From Hyphomonas chukchiensis (GTDB taxonomy: Bacteria > Pseudomonadota > Alphaproteobacteria > Caulobacterales > Hyphomonadaceae), in contig NZ_AWFG01000030.1 in NCBI RefSeq assembly GCF_000682695.1, positions 1-64,000 on the forward strand: a stretch of 64,000 nucleotides of DNA. Reading direction: 5' to 3'. Under the pieces are notes generated by a model. It worked only from the letters and a program-made list of their open reading frames with translations, ran no database searches and was not told the DNA's origin. Below, one piece after another: positions 59,350-64,000 of the stretch. The position numbers and the translations under genes were made by a program. Numbering within the stretch: the stretch's first letter is position 1; every line of letters begins with the position of its first letter.

Positions 59350-60168
59350 TTAACGAGTCAGGATAGTGATCGAGATGCGGCGGTTCTGGGGGGCAGACGG
59401 ATCACCCTCGATAAGGGGGTCTGTAGCAGCCTTTCCGGAGACTTCGAGAATCCGGTTCGGATCCAGGTTGGCCGAAAGCAGCAATTTGCGTGCCGCATTG
59501 GCCCGGTCCGATGACAGGTTCCAGTTGTCGTAGACGGCGCCATCGCGATAGCTCAGGCTGTCCGTGTGCCCGACGATCTTGATGTCGTTCTCGAATGTCG
59601 CAAAGGACTTCGCTACCTGGCCCAGCATGCCTATCAACAGGGGCGATGGATCGCTCCTGCCGATCGGAAATAGCGGGGCATCCTCGGAATCCGTGATCTC
59701 TAGCACCAGTCCCTCTGGCGACATCTTGATCATCATGTGTTCGGAAAGCTGTTGGCCTTCAGCGCTCATCGACTGTTTGAGGGATTCAAGTTCAGCGGCG
59801 ATCTTGCGCTCGGCCGCTTCGCTGTCCTTGCCCTCGCTATGGTTGGCGACCGTTTCCTTGCGAGCGGCGCCTGTTCCCATACGGGCATAGGTTTCCTCTG
59901 TCATTATCGACGAGCCATTCAGTCCATCGGAACCGCCGCCGGATATGCGGGAAATCGGGATGGTCGGGCTGAAATAGTCAGCGATACCTTTACGCTGCTC
60001 TTCCGTCGTTGCGTTGAGCAGCCACATCAGCAGGAAGAACGCCATCATAGCGGTCACGAAGTCAGCGTACGCAACCTTCCACGCGCCACCGTGGTGTTCG
60101 GCGGCCTTAACCACGCGTCGGCGCTTGATGATCGTGGGTTGCACGATGGCTGCGTTCTGAATTTCCAT
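59350..60168 (-). CDS. motB: Flagellar stator protein MotB
   Basis: A 272-residue protein with a basic N-terminus, then one membrane helix containing the proton-binding Asp36 (AYADFVTAMMAFFLLMWLL). A plug region follows, then a C-terminal OmpA-type peptidoglycan-binding domain (IKIVGHTDS, NWNLSSDRANAARKLLLSANLDPNRI, NRRISITI). It anchors the stator and conducts protons with MotA, which is encoded separately 1.1 kb away on the opposite strand. It is monocistronic as far as can be seen, and divergent from the fliM-like gene with a CtrA-box-like sequence in between. Confidence 0.93.
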   Translation of the reverse strand: MEIQNAAIVQPTIIKRRRVVKAAEHHGGAWKVAYADFVTAMMAFFLLMWLLNATTEEQRKGIADYFSPTIPISRISGGGSDGLNGSSIMTEETYARMGTGAARKETVANHSEGKDSEAAERKIAAELESLKQSMSAEGQQLSEHMMIKMSPEGLVLEITDSEDAPLFPIGRSDPSPLLIGMLGQVAKSFATFENDIKIVGHTDSLSYRDGAVYDNWNLSSDRANAARKLLLSANLDPNRILEVSGKAATDPLIEGDPSAPQNRRISITILTR

Positions 60169-60254
60169 TGGTCCCGCCAGATGACTGATGAGACACGTTT
60201 ACCAAAGACCAGTGAAGGATCATTGCTTGTCCAAGGATTAACTTTAGGTCTGTC

Positions 60255-60270
60255 GTTAATGCTTTTTCAA
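60255..60270. promoter_or_regulatory. CtrA-box-like sequence between motB and fliM-like genes
   Basis: GTTAA-N7-TCAA on the plus strand (TTGA-N7-TTAAC on the minus strand), one mismatch to the CtrA consensus. It is about 90 bases from the motB start and 55 from the fliM-like start. Confidence 0.45.
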
Positions 60271-60322
60271 CGGGTCAGTCACCAATTGGTAGGGTTATTA
60301 TCCCTCTAGTTGCAGGTGATTC

Positions 60323-61222
60323 GTGTCCTCGATTCTACGGAAAAAGATTGAAGCGGGAGCTGGTGTGCCGCCATCCATCGCAAATCTGCGTCCGTTTTGG
60401 GAGCAGGTGCAGTCCAGCACGGAGGCTTGGGCGCATGCGAATCTCGGCGAGGAGACGGCCGTCAGGATCACCGCGCGACGGGTTATTGGCGCGAGTGCTG
60501 CCGCCGATATACTGGAAGACCCTTTTACATTTTTCATGCTTGCCAGCTTGTCGCCTGGCATCGCCTCGATTACGCTGGACAACCGTATTGCGGTCCAATG
60601 CGCTGCTGCGCGCCTGCATCAGGATGTCGAGAGCCTCGCGGACGCATCTTCCCTCTTCCTGAAGCTTCTGTGCGAGCAGACGTCCATCGTGCTCTGGCAG
60701 AAGGTGGCCGGCCCGCTGGAAAATCATGAGACATCTGCGGCTCAGTCTCCATTGTGCGATAGTGACTCAGTCGTCGGTGGCTTTGACCATGCCAGCCGCT
60801 ACTTGCGCGTGGATATCGCGCTCGAATTTGGGGGCGATATTTCCATCCTCAAACTTATGTACGGCTTTGATTTCATTCAGAAGCATGCGCAAGCCGAGCT
60901 TCGCCATGAGGAAGTCCGAAAGCAAAAGGCCTGTCAGCAAAGTCCAAAAGCGCTCAATGCGTCCGTACGCGCTTCGGCGATATCTCTGGACGCAGTGCTT
61001 GAGCGCATGACGCTAACGATTGCCGAGTGTTCGCGGCTGGAAGTCGGCAATATTCTACCGCTTTCCAATGCAGATGCGAACCGGCTATCGCTCTGTGCAG
61101 AAACAATAAATGGAAGTGTCGATATCGGCTTGGGAGAGCTGGGTGTGTGGAAGCGGCAGAGAGCCGTGAAGCTTCACACGCCAATATCAGAAAACTTCGC
61201 TCGTGAGATAGTGGATTTGTGA
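60323..61222 (+). CDS. FliM-like flagellar motor switch protein, divergent
   Basis: A 299-residue protein whose C-terminal 80 residues form a SpoA/FliN-type domain (LERMTLTIAECSRLEVGNILPL, then INGSVDIGLGELGVWKRQRAVKL). The middle has weak similarity to the CheC-like domain of FliM, and the N-terminus lacks a clear CheY-binding EIDAL-type motif. The start is GTG 60323 with AGGTGA upstream. It is upstream of motA in the same direction, and fliN lies in the fliF operon, so this is the best candidate for FliM in the window. It would link FliG and FliN in the C ring. Confidence 0.68.
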   Translation: MSSILRKKIEAGAGVPPSIANLRPFWEQVQSSTEAWAHANLGEETAVRITARRVIGASAAADILEDPFTFFMLASLSPGIASITLDNRIAVQCAAARLHQDVESLADASSLFLKLLCEQTSIVLWQKVAGPLENHETSAAQSPLCDSDSVVGGFDHASRYLRVDIALEFGGDISILKLMYGFDFIQKHAQAELRHEEVRKQKACQQSPKALNASVRASAISLDAVLERMTLTIAECSRLEVGNILPLSNADANRLSLCAETINGSVDIGLGELGVWKRQRAVKLHTPISENFAREIVDL

Positions 61223-61263
61223 CAGCGCCCCGCACCGGGCGTGCGGGAATAGGGAGTTCTGGG

Positions 61264-62130
61264 GTGAATACAATATTTGGACTGATCATAACCGTGGTTA
61301 TGGTCTTCGGTGGTTACATCCTCGCAGGCGGCAAGATGGGCATCATCACCCACTCGCTGCCATTCGAAGGCATGATGATTGGCGGCGCTGCACTGGGTGC
61401 ATTCTTTGCTGGCAACGACATGAATACGATCAAGCATACCGTGGGTGATGTCACGGCGGTGTTCACCGGGGCCAAGTGGAAGAAGACCGATTATCAGGAC
61501 CTGCTCTGCTTGATGCACGAGTTGCTAAACCTGATGAAGCAGAACCCTGTCGAGGTTGAAGCGCACATCGAAGCGCCAAATGAATCCGCGATCTTCAGCA
61601 AGTATCCTAAGATCCTGAAAGATCATTCGGCGATCGAACTGGTTTGCGACACCATTCGCTCGATGATCATGAACTTCGACAATGTCCACCAAGTCGAAGA
61701 GCTCATGCAGAAACAGCTCGACCAGCTGGCTGAGGACAAGCTTCACGGGTCGCACGCGCTGCAGAACATGGCAGATGCCTTGCCGGCACTTGGGATTGTT
61801 GCGGCCGTGCTCGGCGTGATCAAGACAATGGCATCCATCGACAAGCCCCCCGAAATTCTTGGCGGCATGATCGGTGGCGCGCTCGTGGGTACGTTCCTCG
61901 GCGTCTTCCTGGCCTATGGTGTCGTTGGTCCCTTTGCGAAAAAGGTAAAGGATATCCGGGTTGAAGAGCATGCGTTCTACGCGATGATTGGTGAGATCCT
62001 TGTCTCCAACCTGCATCTCAATCCGGTCAATATCTGTGTGGAAGTTGCGCGCCGTCATGCGCCATCCCGCGTCCGTCCGACCTATGACGAAGTCGACCAG
62101 GCCATCCGAAACATGAAACGCGCCGCATGA
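61264..62130 (+). CDS. motA: Flagellar stator protein MotA
   Basis: A 288-residue four-helix membrane protein: IFGLIITVVMVFGGYILAGG (helix 1), MMIGGAALGAFFAG (helix 2), a long cytosolic loop with charged residues for FliG contact, and ALPALGIVAAVLGVIKTM and IGGALVGTFLGVFLAYGVVGPF (helices 3-4) that carry the proton-channel region. The start is GTG 61264, giving the usual MotA N-terminus; the frame is open 15 codons upstream. It lies 41 bases after the fliM-like gene and overlaps the next gene by 4 bases. Confidence 0.95.
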   Translation: MNTIFGLIITVVMVFGGYILAGGKMGIITHSLPFEGMMIGGAALGAFFAGNDMNTIKHTVGDVTAVFTGAKWKKTDYQDLLCLMHELLNLMKQNPVEVEAHIEAPNESAIFSKYPKILKDHSAIELVCDTIRSMIMNFDNVHQVEELMQKQLDQLAEDKLHGSHALQNMADALPALGIVAAVLGVIKTMASIDKPPEILGGMIGGALVGTFLGVFLAYGVVGPFAKKVKDIRVEEHAFYAMIGEILVSNLHLNPVNICVEVARRHAPSRVRPTYDEVDQAIRNMKRAA

Positions 62131-63890
62131 CACGTCTTCCCTTCATCCTGATGCTCAGCCTCTGCCTGGTTCCCCAGGGCCTTGCGGTTGAGCCGGATGC
62201 AGGGGCACCGGATCAGGCATCACGTGAATCAGATCTTTCTTCCAATCTGGAACTGTTTGTCCAAGGCGCGATCCGGGAGGGGATACTGACCCCAAAGGGA
62301 TCCGCCTCTTCTGAAGCAGACGAACCAGAGGTGGGTTCTGGCCATCAGCCCGCGCAGCTTGTGAACAAGCATCGACCCGCAGCCTTCGCATCAGAGCCCA
62401 CACATGATGCATGTGACGCGCGGGATGCCTTCGACTTCACGGGCTATAAGGACATTACCGAATACCAGCAGGTGTATACCGCCCGCGAAGCAGTTGGCCG
62501 CGAGGGCGCAGATGGCCCGGTCGCGTCAACAGGCTACGCGCTGGCGAAAACATATATGGCGCTTGGCCTCTATTCTGAGGCGCAGATGGTGCTGAAGCTG
62601 ACGCCTGGCGCTCAGGCGACAGCGCTCGGCAAGCTGGCCGATCTGATGGAAAACCGCCGTGCGCCGGATGTCGGTTTCTTCGCACAAATGGTCTCCTGTG
62701 AGCCGGATACGGCGATATGGCTTGCTGCTGCGGAACTTGTTTCGGGACGCGAGGCGGGTGCTGCGCGCCTGCAGGGATCACTGTCGGGCTTCCGCAAGCT
62801 TCCATTTCGTCTCCGTGCGGATGTGACCCTGCTGAGCGTTCCAAAGCTCGAAGAGCGCGGTGACAGCGGTCTATCCAAAAAACTCATCGCGGACTTCAAT
62901 GAGGAGGACTTCAATAATTCTCCGCAGTTGCAGTTTGCACGCGCTTTGATCGAAATGGATGGTGGCAGTCCGGAAGCACGGAAAACCGTCGCCAGCTTCC
63001 TGCGCAAGCCGCAGTTTCAGGAAGATGCCCTCGCCGCCATGCAACGTCATGGCGTGCCGGTCGATCCGGCCTATGAGGAAGTCCTGCTGGGCGACCTTAT
63101 GCAGAAGTTTGGCTATATCAGCAGCGACAATGAGCTCGTTGCCAGTTTGCAATATGCGCTCCGGGAGTTGAGCGCGCGATCCAGCTACAAGCCCCTCATC
63201 AAGCTCGCGGCCCTGCCTGCCCTTCAGAACCCGGAAGCTCAGGCCGAGGTCAAGCGGCAACTCGTGGCAAGTCTCCGTCGTGACCTGGAAAGCAACGAAA
63301 CCGTACGTAACCTGGCAGCGATTGACGTGATGATTGAGGCGCCGGATTTCCTTGCAACCGAACCGGACCGGAATGCGCTTTACAGCCTTGCCTCTGCCCG
63401 CGCAGTCCAGCTGGGTTTTGCCGATCTGGCAGGCAAGTTGTCAAAGGGCGTGTCGATGACGGATGATGTCGCAGCCGAGACAGCTGAACTCGCGTTCCGG
63501 CGCCGCGACTACGACACGGTCTTTGCGCTCGCGACAAAATATATCGGCGATCCGTCACTCAATCTGCTTGCAGCACGCAGCGCCATTCGTACGCACGCAC
63601 CAGAGCGTCTGAGGGTCTATGAGGATCGCCTCGAAATCGCGCCGGACGTCATCCTGGCGCTCATCGAAGACGATGCGACTGCAGGCGACTGGATCGTTTC
63701 CGAATGGGTCTACACGGCAGCACGTATGCTGACCGGCGATGAGCACAAACGACGGGTCGCGCTGGTCGCAGAATTGCGGCAGGCCGCGCGCAAAGGGCCT
63801 GTTACGCAGCCTAAAGTTTCGGTCGCGCAGGCACCGGCCATATTCAACCGCGCCAGCGCATCTCCAGCGCCGGTCGGAGGGGGTAACTGA
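62127..63890 (+). CDS. Periplasmic motility protein, MotC-like candidate
   Basis: A 587-residue protein with a signal peptide (about residues 1-20, LPFILMLSLCLVPQGLAV) and no later membrane segment, so probably periplasmic. Most of it is alpha-helical with TPR-like pairs (GYALAKTYMALGLYSEAQMVL, LAFRRRDYDTVFALATKYI). I see no catalytic motif. It overlaps motA and flgF, placing it firmly in the motility operon. Rhizobial MotC is also a periplasmic protein made with the stator, stabilised by MotE, and a MotE-like gene exists here at 48300. The MotC assignment is by position and topology only. Confidence 0.62.
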   Translation: MTRLPFILMLSLCLVPQGLAVEPDAGAPDQASRESDLSSNLELFVQGAIREGILTPKGSASSEADEPEVGSGHQPAQLVNKHRPAAFASEPTHDACDARDAFDFTGYKDITEYQQVYTAREAVGREGADGPVASTGYALAKTYMALGLYSEAQMVLKLTPGAQATALGKLADLMENRRAPDVGFFAQMVSCEPDTAIWLAAAELVSGREAGAARLQGSLSGFRKLPFRLRADVTLLSVPKLEERGDSGLSKKLIADFNEEDFNNSPQLQFARALIEMDGGSPEARKTVASFLRKPQFQEDALAAMQRHGVPVDPAYEEVLLGDLMQKFGYISSDNELVASLQYALRELSARSSYKPLIKLAALPALQNPEAQAEVKRQLVASLRRDLESNETVRNLAAIDVMIEAPDFLATEPDRNALYSLASARAVQLGFADLAGKLSKGVSMTDDVAAETAELAFRRRDYDTVFALATKYIGDPSLNLLAARSAIRTHAPERLRVYEDRLEIAPDVILALIEDDATAGDWIVSEWVYTAARMLTGDEHKRRVALVAELRQAARKGPVTQPKVSVAQAPAIFNRASASPAPVGGGN

Positions 63891-64000
63891 TGTCCAACGC
63901 TATCTATGCCACACTCGCGCGACAGCACGGCCTGATGCAGGAAATGCAGGTCGTGTCCAACAACCTCGCGAACTCCAGCACAACGGGCTACAAGACAGAC
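63890..64000 (+). CDS. flgF: Flagellar basal-body rod protein FlgF, 3' end outside window
   Basis: The first 37 residues are visible: MSNAIYATLARQHGLMQEM, then the rod-protein signature VVSNNLANSSTTGYK. The start overlaps the preceding TGA (TGATG). The YATLARQ...LMQEM beginning fits FlgF better than FlgG, which normally starts with more conserved ALxxAATGM. The rest lies beyond the window. Confidence 0.82.
   Translation, partial: MSNAIYATLARQHGLMQEMQVVSNNLANSSTTGYKTD

Noticed and set aside
1-64000. CRISPR arrays or insertion sequences
   Set aside because: I saw no regularly spaced direct repeats and no transposase-like protein on either strand.

Overview
The window looks like a chromosomal segment of a flagellated alphaproteobacterium, most likely of the Hyphomonadaceae/Caulobacterales type. 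The grounds are two large TonB-dependent receptors, the alphaproteobacterial flagellar set (MotE-like, DUF6468, FliL, divergent FliG/FliM-like switch proteins) and CtrA-box-like sequences in three flagellar promoter regions. This placement is inference; there is no rRNA gene.

Layout. (1) 1-8.9 kb is the backbone of a conjugative or integrative element: ArdA-like antirestriction protein (cut by the window edge), a frameshifted accessory gene, a DUF736 protein, an AbiE-type toxin-antitoxin pair behind two large palindromes, and a minus-strand mobilisation operon (HTH protein, ribbon-helix-helix protein, TraD/VirD4-like coupling ATPase, MobF-type relaxase without helicase domain). No integrase is visible. 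(2) 9.4-34.0 kb is a large catabolic cluster: two SDR dehydrogenases, a decayed and an intact cytochrome P450, four APH-fold phosphotransferases, twin Lrp/AsnC regulators, a TonB receptor, a tyrosine-phosphatase-like protein, an N-acyl-D-amino-acid-deacylase-like amidohydrolase, an FAD monooxygenase, a CaiB/BaiF CoA-transferase, an aldehyde dehydrogenase, an acyl-CoA synthetase, a GTP cyclohydrolase I and two related DUF7064/CrtC-like proteins. Together they suggest import, hydroxylation, oxidation to an acid, CoA activation and possibly phosphorylation of a hydrophobic or hydroxylated substrate; the substrate is unknown. (3) 34.0-35.5 kb is a gene-poor junction with a 46-nt 3' fragment of tRNA-Arg(CCT) and an abnormal tRNA-Leu(CAG). 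It may be the right end of an island that begins left of the window.

(4) 35.5-48.3 kb is a second catabolic cluster: zinc alcohol dehydrogenase, TetR regulator, TonB receptor, MFS transporter, an N,N-dimethylformamidase-like protein, class II aldolase, PfkB kinase, GSA-aminomutase-like aminotransferase, alanine racemase and D-amino-acid dehydrogenase. A shared near-palindrome occurs in three of its intergenic regions and may mark a TetR regulon. (5) 48.3-64 kb is a flagellar cluster in several divergent operons: motE-like, DUF6468 and fliL; fliF, fliH-like, fliN, fliP and fliG; flgE, flgK, flgL and flgI; motB; and fliM-like, motA, a MotC-like periplasmic protein and the start of flgF.

The strongest candidates for something undescribed are the four-kinase P450/CoA cluster, the two-palindrome AbiE control region, and the D-amino-acid/amide cluster with its kinase-aldolase pair.
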